DNA of 47,491 nt from Methylobacterium symbioticum. GTDB lineage: Bacteria; Pseudomonadota; Alphaproteobacteria; Rhizobiales; Beijerinckiaceae. The notes beneath the pieces were generated by a model. The model worked only from the letters and a program-made list of their open reading frames with translations, ran no database searches and was not told the DNA's origin. Positions 26,157-34,122 of this stretch are shown piece by piece; position 1 is the stretch's first letter, and each line of letters begins with the position of its first letter. Both the position numbers and the translations under genes were made by a program. Where the stretch lies: positions 1-47,491 of the forward strand of contig NZ_CABFPH010000040.1 in the NCBI RefSeq assembly GCF_902141845.1. The letters are read 5' to 3'.

Positions 26157-26635
26157 GGCGCGTCCTCCGTTGGGCTCGCGACGGCGTGGCTCTCGCTGAG
26201 GAGCCGTCCGGCGCTGTCCGAGACGGTGACGGCGACCGGGATGCCGGCCTTCACGCTCTCGGACACGGTGCAGAAGTTCTGGAACTGCGCGAGCACCCGG
26301 TCGATCCGGTCGAGGCTCGCGGCCTCGGCGCCCAAGGCGATCTCGACGGTGATGCCCGTCATCCGCAGGCGACCCGCCGCGTTGCGCTCGACCTGGGCGC
26401 GGGCCTGCGCGGCGATGCCTATCGCCCGTTGTCGATACTTCGCCAGGGCGAAGACGAGGCTGGCGCAGAGGCAGTTCGCGACCGCGGCCGTCAGCAACTG
26501 CTCGGGGAAGGGCCCGGCGCCGGTGCCGATCGGCTCGGCCTCGTCCACCGCGAGAGCGGGGAGGGCGCCGCCGAAATCCACCTCGAAGCGGTAATCGGCG
26601 ATATGCCGCAGCGTGACGATCGCGTCCTGGCTCAT
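26153..26635 (-). CDS. OsmC/Ohr-family protein
   Basis: 160 residues from the ATG at 26635; a start at 26668 would add 11 residues. Conserved cysteines occur in VANCLCASLVFAL and in FQNFCTVSESVKAGIPV, the two positions of OsmC-type peroxidases, which use them to reduce organic hydroperoxides. The first helix has an extra Cys. Acts in the cytoplasm. It forms an overlapping pair with the SnoaL-like gene. The divergent promoter region (26636-27064) holds a GntR-like operator shared with the PAS gene. Confidence 0.88.
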   Translation of the reverse strand: MSQDAIVTLRHIADYRFEVDFGGALPALAVDEAEPIGTGAGPFPEQLLTAAVANCLCASLVFALAKYRQRAIGIAAQARAQVERNAAGRLRMTGITVEIALGAEAASLDRIDRVLAQFQNFCTVSESVKAGIPVAVTVSDSAGRLLSESHAVASPTEDAP

Positions 26636-26811
26636 GCTGCCCGCGTCCCCATCGGCTTCGCTCCGCATCGGGAGCGCCGTCAGACAAGTCCGCAGGCGGC
26701 GATCCGATCCGCGGCCGATCCGGCACGGCGCCGCCTTGGGCCTGCGAGTCGATCAGACGGCGTGTTCTGTAACTCGGCCCCCGACCCGGGACTTGACCTG
26801 TCCATCGCATT

Positions 26812-26828
26812 TGGCATACCACATACCA
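26812..26828. promoter_or_regulatory. candidate GntR operator, site 2, in the OsmC-PAS divergent gap
   Basis: TGGCATACCACATACCA has TGG-N11-CCA form and matches site 1 at 12 of 17 positions. A TTGACC at 26793-26798 lies about 16-17 bases before CATACC, so the site may sit on the -10 region of a rightward promoter for the PAS gene and frc. The rest of the 429-bp gap 26636-27064 holds no gene I can support. Confidence 0.5.
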
Positions 26829-27064
26829 TTATGAAAGGTCAGGCGATTCCGCCGCGGACCGTGAGAGAGACCGGTTCGAGCCGGTCGCGCGAGGGGAGGC
26901 GTCGCATGCTGTGACGAGAGCCGTTCCCGAAGCCGGGCGAGAGCGCCCGCGCTGACCTTACGACGAGGATGATCGGGGCGGCCCCGTCGGGCGCCCCGGG
27001 GGTGTCCGAAGGACCTGCGGTGCAGGCCGGCGGATCGCCTGTGTCGAGTGAAGGAGCGACCGCC

Positions 27065-27517
27065 ATGAGCGTGGACGCGTTGAGCCGAGACATCGATTTC
27101 GCCGCGATCGTCGCCGCCTCCGGTGACGCCGTCGTGGTGTCCGATCCGGACGGCACGATCACGGTCTGGAGCCCGGCCGCCGAGCGCATCTTCGGCTTCT
27201 CCGAGGCCGAGGCGCTGGGCCAGACCCTCGACCTGATCACGCCGGAGCGGCACCGCCGCCGGCACTGGCAGGGCTATGCCGAGACCATGCGCACGGGCGT
27301 CACCCGCTACGGCGCCGAGGTGCTGCGGGTTCCCGCGCTTCACAAGGAGGGGCGGCCCCTCTCCATCGCCTTCACGGTCGGCCTCGTCCGCGACGGGGCC
27401 GGCGCGATCAGCGGGATCGTGGCGGTGATCCGCGACGACACCGCCCGCTGGGACGAGGACCGCCGGCTGCGTCGCCGGCTGGCGGAACTCGAAGCCGAGG
27501 TCGCCGCGCCGGCCTGA
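27065..27517 (+). CDS. single PAS-domain protein
   Basis: 150 residues, one PAS domain ([30 protein letters not shown] through [13 protein letters not shown]) and a short charged C-terminal helix ([16 protein letters not shown]). No kinase, cyclase or DNA-binding domain follows, so it would signal through a partner. The F-helix region [12 protein letters not shown] has a His in the place where FixL-type PAS domains bind haem, but many non-haem PAS domains share this. SD AAGGAG precedes the ATG at 27065. It lies 185 bp upstream of frc on the same strand and may be co-transcribed with it. Confidence 0.82.
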   Translation: MSVDALSRDIDFAAIVAASGDAVVVSDPDGTITVWSPAAERIFGFSEAEALGQTLDLITPERHRRRHWQGYAETMRTGVTRYGAEVLRVPALHKEGRPLSIAFTVGLVRDGAGAISGIVAVIRDDTARWDEDRRLRRRLAELEAEVAAPA

Positions 27518-27702
27518 GCGCCGACGCGGCACACGAGACGGATTCGCGGGAGCCGGCCACGCAACCGGTCGCCGAGGACGCGAAGACGCTGCGGGCCCGG
27601 CCTCGGTCAGGCCCGCTCAACAGGCCGGTAAGGCCGGATCGGAAAACCCAAGCTCGACGACACGTCAGTCGCATACGCTGCCGATTAGGGAGAACACGCA
27701 AG

Positions 27703-28953
27703 ATGAGCAAGCCGCTCGAGGGGATCAAGATCATCGACTTCACCCACGTCCAGGCCGGTCCCGCCTGCACGCAGCTGCTGGCCTGGTTCGGCGCCGACGT
27801 GATCAAGGTCGAGCGTCCCGGCGCCGGTGACGTCACCCGCACCCAGCTCCGCCACGTGGACGATGCCGACGCGCTCTACTTCACGATGCTGAACTCCAAC
27901 AAGCGCTCGCTCACGCTGGACACCAAGACGCCGGCCGGCAAGGAAGTGCTGGAGAAGCTGATCCGCGAATCCGACGTGATGGTCGAGAATTTCGGCCCCG
28001 GCGCGCTCGATCGCATGGGCTTCTCCTGGGCCCGCATCCAGGAGCTCAACTCCGGCATGATCCTCGCCTCGGTGAAGGGCTTCTCGGACGGCCACCACTA
28101 CGAGGACCTGAAGGTCTACGAGAACGTCGCCCAGTGCGCCGGCGGCGCCGCCTCCACCACGGGCTTCTGGGACGGCCCGCCCACCGTGTCGGCCGCCGCG
28201 CTCGGCGATTCGAACACCGGCATGCACCTCGCCATCGGCATCCTCACGGCGCTGCACCAGAAGTCCAAGACCGGCAAGGGCCAGAAGGTCGCCGTGTCGA
28301 TGCAGGATTCGGTGATCAACCTCTGCCGCGTGAAGCTGCGCGATCAGCAGCGCCTCGACGCGCTGGGCTACCTCGAGGAGTACCCCCAGTACCCGCACGG
28401 GACCTTCTCGGACGTGGTGCCGCGCGGCGGCAACGCGGGCGGCGGCGGCCAGCCGGGCTGGGTGCTGAAGTGCAAGGGCTGGCAGTCGGACCCGAACGCC
28501 TACATCTACTTCACGATCCAGGGCCATGCCTGGGCCCCGATCTGCAAGGCGCTCGGCAAGCCCGAGTGGATCGACGATCCGGCCTACAACACCGCCCGCG
28601 CCCGCCAGGACAAGATCTTCGAGATCTTCGCCTTCATCGAGGATTGGCTGGCCGACAAGACCAAGTTCGAGGCCGTCGACATCCTGCGCAAGTTCGACAT
28701 CCCCTGCGCGCCGGTCCTGTCGATGAAGGAGATCGCCGACGATCCGTCGCTGCGCGCCAGCGGCACGATCGTCGAGGTGCCCCACCCGAAGCTCGGCTCG
28801 TACCTGACGGTCGGCAGCCCGATCAAGTTCTCCGACATGGAGGTCGAGGTGAAGGCCTCGCCGCTGCTCGGCGAGCACACGGACCAGGTGCTGCAGGATC
28901 TCGGCTACACGGCCGACCAGATCAAGGAACTGCACGCGGCCCGCGCGGTCTGA
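27703..28953 (+). CDS. frc: formyl-CoA:oxalate CoA-transferase
   Basis: 416 residues, class III CoA-transferase. Moves CoA from formyl-CoA to oxalate, giving oxalyl-CoA and formate. Asp169 (in ALGDSNTG) falls exactly at the catalytic aspartate of the Oxalobacter enzyme. The following block [20 protein letters not shown] and the glycine-rich loop GGGGQP are diagnostic of Frc within the CaiB/BaiF family. Strong terminator at 28990. Partner oxc lies 5 kb downstream on the other strand, with an HD-GYP gene, a TAXI-like protein and an esterase between. Weak SD aggga before the ATG. Confidence 0.96.
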   Translation: MSKPLEGIKIIDFTHVQAGPACTQLLAWFGADVIKVERPGAGDVTRTQLRHVDDADALYFTMLNSNKRSLTLDTKTPAGKEVLEKLIRESDVMVENFGPGALDRMGFSWARIQELNSGMILASVKGFSDGHHYEDLKVYENVAQCAGGAASTTGFWDGPPTVSAAALGDSNTGMHLAIGILTALHQKSKTGKGQKVAVSMQDSVINLCRVKLRDQQRLDALGYLEEYPQYPHGTFSDVVPRGGNAGGGGQPGWVLKCKGWQSDPNAYIYFTIQGHAWAPICKALGKPEWIDDPAYNTARARQDKIFEIFAFIEDWLADKTKFEAVDILRKFDIPCAPVLSMKEIADDPSLRASGTIVEVPHPKLGSYLTVGSPIKFSDMEVEVKASPLLGEHTDQVLQDLGYTADQIKELHAARAV

Positions 28954-28989
28954 TCCGCACAGGCTCAGGCGCCAGCGTCAAGACGAAAC

Positions 28990-29028
28990 GGCGGCGCGTC
29001 CCTCGCGGGGCGCGCCGCCTTCCTTTTG
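28990..29028 (+). terminator. rho-independent terminator after frc
   Basis: GGCGGCGCG ... CGCGCCGCC, a 9-bp perfect stem followed by TTCCTTTTG, 37 bp after the frc stop. Confidence 0.85.
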
Positions 29029-29110
29029 GGCGGGCCGTCCCGGCATCCCGGGCGGCCCGGTCGCTCCGAGCCTGTTCGACCGATCCGGATCGGTCATTCC
29101 TGCCCGCGTT

Positions 29111-29157
29111 CTCATCCCGAGGTGCTGTCGCAGAACGGGGCGACCTCGAAGGAGGGT
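29111..29157 (+). repeat. fragment of a dispersed intergenic repeat in the 29029-29669 gap
   Basis: ctcatcccgaggtgct followed by cgacctcgaaggaggg forms an imperfect hairpin and resembles the 'CCTCATCCTGAGGTGC ... CCTCGAAGGA' intergenic repeat widespread in Hyphomicrobiales; part of the same text (ctcatcctgag) recurs at 31480. A left arm gagcctgttcga at 29070 resembles the inverted-repeat ends at 31416. The rest of the gap (641 bp) is less GC-rich around 29330-29400 and holds only a doubtful 49-codon frame at 29493-29642. Confidence 0.4.
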
Positions 29158-29669
29158 TCCTGCGAGTTTTGGCTCAGGTCTTCATCTCGGGGTCGGAGCG
29201 CACTGGGCACGAGGCCCGAGATCGGGTCGGAGACGACGACCTGCGAGGCTGGTCCTGAGGAACGTGTTGCCGGCGGAGGTGGCGGGCAAGAGCGGCAACC
29301 GACGGCCCGCCGCCACCCAAGGCCCACAATTTCAATTTAAAAGTGAAATCACGGTTGTATCAAATGCAACCAACATTCTTCCATTCGTAGACTGCGGGAC
29401 CGATCATTCTGCAGGTGCTGAGAGGATGATGGCGGGAGCGGCGATCCGCGTCCGACCGATGTCAGCACCTTGCAGGACCGGAGTTTGTGCTCATGCTGAG
29501 CCGCGTCACCACCTCGCTGTTCCTTCGCTTCATGCAGTCGCGGGCCTGCGGCGGCGCTGTGCGTGCGATCACCCGCCTGACCGTGCAGGATCGCCTGCCC
29601 GGTCGCAGCACCGTCCGCAGCCCGTCAGGCGTGCGGCCCTGATCCGGTACGCGGCTGAGCCGGAGCCGC

Positions 29670-31049
29670 TCAGGCGGCCCGAGCGAGATCACCCTCGATG
29701 GTTGCCAAGGCCCGCTCCAGGGCCGCGAAACAGGTCGGATCAAAGGCCGTGCCGAGGTCGGCGCGCATGATGCCGAGAGCCTTGTCGAGCGGCATCGCCG
29801 CTCGGTAGGGCCGGTCGGCGGTCAGCGCATCGAAAACGTCGGCCACCGACACGATACGGGTTTCCCGCGCAATCGCATCGCCTTCCAGCCCCCGCGGGTA
29901 CCCCTTGCCGTCGAGGCGCTCATGATGATCGCCGCCGATGCGGGCCATCTCGCGGAAGGCCGCCACGCGGGTCAGGATGGTCTCGGACAGCGAGGCGTGG
30001 TTGCGCATGTCGCGCCATTCCGCATCGTCGAGCTTGCCGTTCTTGTCGAGGATCGTGTTCGATACCCCGAGCTTGCCGACATCGTGCAGGAGCGCCGCCC
30101 GCTTCAGCCAGCGGCGGCGCTCCGGTGAATAGCCGAGCTCGGCGGCGATCATGTCGGCGTAGACCGCGACCCGCTCCGAGTGGCCGGAGGTGAAGGGGCT
30201 CTTGGCGTCGATGATCTGAGCGAAGGCTCGGGCGATGTCGTCGAGGTAATCCTCATCCACGATGATCGGGCTGGCCGGCGCCAGCGCGAACACGGCCGCC
30301 TCGACCTCCGCGGACGCGAGCGTCTCCCAGAAGGCAGGATTGGCTGCGACCGCCTCGAAGCAAGCGACGATGTGCGGATCGAACCATGTGCCGGAGCGCG
30401 CCCGAACCTCAGCCAGGGCGGCTGCGGGGCCGGCTGCGGTATGGAACACATCCACCACTTGGGCGAGCAGGGCCACACGCGCATAGAGGGGGATCGCAGG
30501 GCCGGTCAGACGGTCGGGCCGTCCGCTGCCGTTCCAGTGTTCATCCAGCGCGTGGATCGCCTGGCAGACGCTTGCGGGGAAACGAAGCTGCCGCGCGATC
30601 TCGGCTCCGCGTTGGCAGCGGGTTTGGATGAGGTCGTCGACGATCGTCCCACCGTTCTGCAGGATGTTGAGCACGGCCCGGAACCGTTCGGCCAAGCCTG
30701 CCTTGAGGCCCGTGTGCGAGAAGACGAACCCAAGCACTTTGGGAAGGCTGTCGCTGACAGTCTTGAAGTCACGCTTGAAGCTGAGATCGTCCGATAAATA
30801 AAGTTCACAGATGCGGGCGGCGTTGCTGGAGCAGCCCAGATCCTTCAGCATGACCGTATGATAGAGTTCCCAAAGCTGGGCTTCCGGCAGGCCCAGCTGT
30901 TGGCCGATATGGGTGCCGATCCAAGTTGCACGGACGCAATGGCCAGCGGGCTGACCCTCCGTGAGATCGAGGGCGTGGCTCAAGGCGCCGAGGATCTCTG
31001 ACAGCTGCACCGTCTCGGTTTCAGCCTCACCACCTGCCACGATCCGCAT
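29670..31049 (-). CDS. HD-GYP domain protein with a second, degenerate HD domain
   Basis: 459 residues. The C-terminal HD-GYP (about 275-440) has HD at 322-323, HHE at 375-377 and GYP at 383-385, so it should hydrolyse cyclic-di-GMP. The N-terminal half (15-205) looks like another HD-GYP: HTVMLKDLGC keeps only the Asp of the HD pair, and DEHWNGSGRP mimics the HHExxGxGYP block. It therefore probably serves as a sensor or dimer domain. No membrane segment, so cytoplasmic. It sits alone between frc and the TAXI-like gene. SD GGAA lies just upstream of the ATG. Confidence 0.88.
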   Translation of the reverse strand: MRIVAGGEAETETVQLSEILGALSHALDLTEGQPAGHCVRATWIGTHIGQQLGLPEAQLWELYHTVMLKDLGCSSNAARICELYLSDDLSFKRDFKTVSDSLPKVLGFVFSHTGLKAGLAERFRAVLNILQNGGTIVDDLIQTRCQRGAEIARQLRFPASVCQAIHALDEHWNGSGRPDRLTGPAIPLYARVALLAQVVDVFHTAAGPAAALAEVRARSGTWFDPHIVACFEAVAANPAFWETLASAEVEAAVFALAPASPIIVDEDYLDDIARAFAQIIDAKSPFTSGHSERVAVYADMIAAELGYSPERRRWLKRAALLHDVGKLGVSNTILDKNGKLDDAEWRDMRNHASLSETILTRVAAFREMARIGGDHHERLDGKGYPRGLEGDAIARETRIVSVADVFDALTADRPYRAAMPLDKALGIMRADLGTAFDPTCFAALERALATIEGDLARAA

Positions 31050-31415
31050 CGTTCCAGCTCAATCCATTGTCTTGTAGCCGAGACAAGTATCAACGGAAGT
31101 TGACGAAACCGTTGCTGGCTGGTCGAAACGAGCGCCGAAAGACCGGTGAGCCGCCCTGCGCGTGTCCGATCTCCGGACACGTGATCCAAGAGCCGGATCG
31201 TCGCGCATCCACCCAACCCGGCCGTCGGAAGGCCTCATCACGAGCGTGACGGCGGAGCGTCCCTGGGTCCGCAACGCCGTCCAGAGCCACCCCCTGGCCG
31301 CCAGGGTGCCGAGATTCAGCCTTGTGCTTCACCGTCGGGACGAGGGGGCACATTTCCGTTGTCCATGAATCAATCAGACCACGGATCAGAAGACCTCATC
31401 CGATCATTCGCCCTG

Positions 31416-31542
31416 AGAGCCTGTTTGAGCGGGATCGACGGATCGTCATGCAGAGACTTGGCTCATCCCGCCCATCCACCTCATCCTGAGATGCGAGGAG
31501 GGGATACGCGTGATCAACACCGCTCGACCTCAAACAGGCTCT
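31416..31542 (+). repeat. 127-bp element with 14-bp perfect terminal inverted repeats
   Basis: Left end agagcctgtttgag (31416-31429) and right end ctcaaacaggctct (31529-31542) are exact inverted repeats. No coding capacity. A diverged copy is at 44383-44516, and single arms occur near 29070 and 33304. It looks like a MITE-type or palindromic unit. It abuts the next element at 31543 directly. The remainder of the 678-bp gap 31050-31727 holds no supported gene. Confidence 0.7.
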
Positions 31543-31647
31543 TAGAGCGCTCTTAAGCCGAAGTGGATGCCGGTTCGGCGCCAGAGAGCGCGTCACAACA
31601 AAGGTTGAGAGCCGTTCCCGGTCGCAACGCGATCGGGAACGGCTCTA
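31543..31647 (+). repeat. dispersed palindromic intergenic repeat, copy B
   Basis: 105 bp, same orientation and order of blocks as copy A at 7404-7505. Its right part (31609-31645) is a near-perfect hairpin: gagccgttcccg pairs with cgggaacggctc around a central gtcgc/gcgat. It lies flush against the inverted-repeat element at 31416-31542. Confidence 0.65.
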
Positions 31648-31727
31648 AAGACGCGTGGCTGCGGCACTTCCTGCAGTCTCGAGCATTGACCGCGCACCCC
31701 CCGTTCCCTCCGTGAGGCGCGAGGCCT

Positions 31728-33140
31728 ATGCCTGCCGTTCCAGCTTGGCTGATGCGCCGCGAGACGCTGCTGCTGGCAGCCATCCTCGCGATCTGTGCCA
31801 GTGGCGGCATCGCCTGGTACCTGCTGCAAGCGACCGTGCTCACGATCGCCGTCGCTCCGCGCGACGGCACCGAGCCGGAGCTGATCAAGGCCTATGCCGA
31901 TGCTCTCGATGCGGGGCACGAGACGGTCCGCTTGAAGATCCTGTCGTTCGACGACGTGCGCGAGAGCGCCGCCGCCCTCCAGGACGGGCGCGCCGACCTT
32001 GCGGTGGTCCGGCCGGATGTTCTTCTGCCGACGAACGGGCTGACGCTCGCCATCCTGCGCGATCAGGCGATGGTCATTGCCTCACCGGCCCAGGCCGGCA
32101 TCAAGAGCTTCCCCAAGCTCGCCGGCAGGCGGCTCGGCATCGCCGCACACCGGGATGCGGACGTCTCGCTCCTGAAGAACATCCTCGGCTACCATGGCTT
32201 GGCGCTGGACACCGAGCCGGCAGGCGGCCCGGTGCGCGAGGGGTCCGTGCATCTCGTCCGGGTCGATCAGGATGCCGTCGCAGCGGCCTTCAAGGACAAG
32301 CGGATCGATGCCTTCGTCAGCATCATCGCGCCTTCGGCGCCGAAAGCGCTGGGGCTGGTCGGCGCCGTGCGCTCGGCCTCCCGCACCGGTAAGGTCGAGT
32401 TCGTGGCGGTCGAGGACGATGGCGCCATCATCGAGCGCTTCCCGCGGCTCCAGGCCGTGACCATCCCGGGCGGCCTGTTCGCCGGCGATCCCAAGCTGCC
32501 CGCCGACGACGTGAAGACCGTGGGGGCCTCCTATCGGCTGATGGCGCGTGCCTCCCTCAGCCGGGTCGTGGCAGCCGATGTCACGCAACAGCTGTTCGAG
32601 AAGCGCACTGCGGCCGCCGAGAAGACGGATGCCGCCGAGTACGTCCAGGCGCCGGCCTACGACACGACCGCCGCGGCGACGAGCGCGCGCGTCCCGATCC
32701 ATCCCGGTGCCATCGACTACTATGAGCGCGAGCAGCACGGTTTCGTCGATCGCTACGGCGACACCCTCTATCTCCTCGGTGCCCTGGCCGGCGGCCTGTT
32801 CTCGGCGCTCGCCTGGCTGCGACAGCGCTTGTCCAGCCTGCGCCGCGAGCGGATCGACGAAATCATCGATCGATTGCTGGAGGTCACCGACCAGGCACGC
32901 GCGCTGACCGATCCGGCCGCCATCGAGGCGCTCAACGTCGAGGTCGACCGGCTTGCTACGGAGGTCGTGCGCTACGCGCGAGCGCGTGACCCGGACGAGC
33001 GGACGATGGCCGCCGCGTCAATTGCCATCGATACGGCGAAGGCAACGATCGCCGATTGCCGGTCCCTTGCAGTCCCCGCGAAAGACCAGGGTCCGCTTCG
33101 GACCCTCAGACCCCTTCGCCTGCATGGGCCGGACACGTGA
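31728..33140 (+). CDS. membrane-anchored TAXI-type (NMT1/TRAP) solute-binding protein, orphan
   Basis: 470 residues. An N-terminal membrane segment (about 12-35) leads to a periplasmic binding fold (37-300: LTIAVAPRDGTEPELIKAY, DGRADLAVVRPDV, RLGIAAHRDADVSLLKNIL). A second membrane segment at about 345-363 is preceded by IHPGAIDYYEREQHGFVDRYGDTLYLLGAL, a block I associate with TAXI-like proteins. A cytoplasmic helical tail of about 110 residues follows. Unlike free TAXI proteins it is tethered at both ends and no TRAP permease gene is nearby, so it more likely senses than transports. Position between frc and oxc suggests a carboxylate ligand (inference). A start at 31752 is possible. Confidence 0.8.
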   Translation: MPAVPAWLMRRETLLLAAILAICASGGIAWYLLQATVLTIAVAPRDGTEPELIKAYADALDAGHETVRLKILSFDDVRESAAALQDGRADLAVVRPDVLLPTNGLTLAILRDQAMVIASPAQAGIKSFPKLAGRRLGIAAHRDADVSLLKNILGYHGLALDTEPAGGPVREGSVHLVRVDQDAVAAAFKDKRIDAFVSIIAPSAPKALGLVGAVRSASRTGKVEFVAVEDDGAIIERFPRLQAVTIPGGLFAGDPKLPADDVKTVGASYRLMARASLSRVVAADVTQQLFEKRTAAAEKTDAAEYVQAPAYDTTAAATSARVPIHPGAIDYYEREQHGFVDRYGDTLYLLGALAGGLFSALAWLRQRLSSLRRERIDEIIDRLLEVTDQARALTDPAAIEALNVEVDRLATEVVRYARARDPDERTMAAASIAIDTAKATIADCRSLAVPAKDQGPLRTLRPLRLHGPDT

Positions 33141-33310
33141 ACGAGCGGCATCGACCGCTCTGCCGGCACCCGGACCTTCCGAGGGCCCGCAGAACGCCGG
33201 AGGCGGAGTCCGATACGCTCAAGCCGAGCGGGCTTTGAGCCTCGGAGGAGATCGGCGCGGGGCGGGCTGCGCGTCCGCCGGATGACGCGATCTGTCTCGC
33301 GCAAACAGGC

Positions 33311-34039
33311 TCACTCGGCTGCGGCCTCGACGGAGCCCGGCGCGGCCTCGTCCAGGAAGAACGAGACGGCGCGGGAAACCACGTCCGGGTTCCAGGCATG
33401 GGGCCCGTCATACTCGACATAGGTCAGGTCGTAGCCGGCCTCCCGCAGCTTGCGCGCGTGGACCCGGGCGCTGCGGTCGATCGGGATCTGTTCGTCCTGG
33501 CGACCGTGCGACAGGAACAGGCGCGGGGCGCCCGCCTGCATCTGCACCGTGAGGAAGCCCGCCGACGAGATGATCACGTGGCTCGCGAGGTCGCCGTTGG
33601 TCAGGCCCATCGACAGGGCGTAGCTGCCGCCATCCGAATGGCCCGCGAAGGCGAGGCGGCGCGGGTCGATCAGGACATGCGCGGAGACGCGGGCCAGCGC
33701 CTGGTCGAGGCGCTCCCGGTCCGGGCCGTTGCCCGCGATCACGAGGTCCCAGGTCGGGAACAGCGATTGCGGCGCGAGGAGCAGGAAGCCGCGGGCCTGC
33801 GCGTGGGCCTCGAGCATCGGCAGGATGCGCTCGGCGCTGCCGCCGCCGCCGTGGAAGAGCACGACCAGGGGCGTGGGCCGGCTCGCGTCGATCCCCTCCG
33901 GCACCACGAGCACGGCGTCGCGCTCGGCGAACAGGCCGAGGGGCTGCCGGCCCGGCGGCAGCGGCGCCCGGTCGGGCAGGCGGGGGCGGAAGCTCAGGCG
34001 GCCCGCCAGGGCGGGATCGAGCTGAAGACCATCGAGCAT
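33311..34039 (-). CDS. alpha/beta hydrolase, esterase/phospholipase-carboxylesterase-like
   Basis: 242 residues. Oxyanion motif FHGGGGS at 62-68, nucleophile Ser135 in GHSDGG, Asp182 in HGRQDEQIPI and His214 in GPHAWNP make a full triad. No signal peptide. Group is the COG0400/PHB-depolymerase-like set; substrate unknown, perhaps a short ester. It follows oxc by 83 bp on the same strand but a strong hairpin lies between them, so independent or partly read-through expression is likely. Confidence 0.82.
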   Translation of the reverse strand: MLDGLQLDPALAGRLSFRPRLPDRAPLPPGRQPLGLFAERDAVLVVPEGIDASRPTPLVVLFHGGGGSAERILPMLEAHAQARGFLLLAPQSLFPTWDLVIAGNGPDRERLDQALARVSAHVLIDPRRLAFAGHSDGGSYALSMGLTNGDLASHVIISSAGFLTVQMQAGAPRLFLSHGRQDEQIPIDRSARVHARKLREAGYDLTYVEYDGPHAWNPDVVSRAVSFFLDEAAPGSVEAAAE

Positions 34040-34066
34040 CGGGAAACCTCCGGGCCGAAACGCGAA

Positions 34067-34094
34067 GCGCCGCGGCCGGTGACGGCCGCGGCGC
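34067..34094 (-). terminator. strong hairpin between oxc and the esterase gene
   Basis: GCGCCGCGGCC and GGCCGCGGCGC form an 11-bp perfect stem with a 6-base loop, about 29 bp past the oxc stop. On the minus strand it is followed by TTCGCGTTTCGG, only partly T-rich, so it may end or just damp transcription. Confidence 0.6.
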
Positions 34095-34122
34095 TCGAGA
34101 TCGCATCAGGATGTCAGGCGCA

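Noticed and set aside
27685..28935. 416-codon minus-strand frame
   Set aside because: Antisense to frc, same length by coincidence of a stop-poor strand.
29493..29642. 49-codon plus-strand frame in the frc-HD-GYP gap
   Set aside because: Weak SD, Arg/Ser-rich product without a domain; too little evidence to call a gene.
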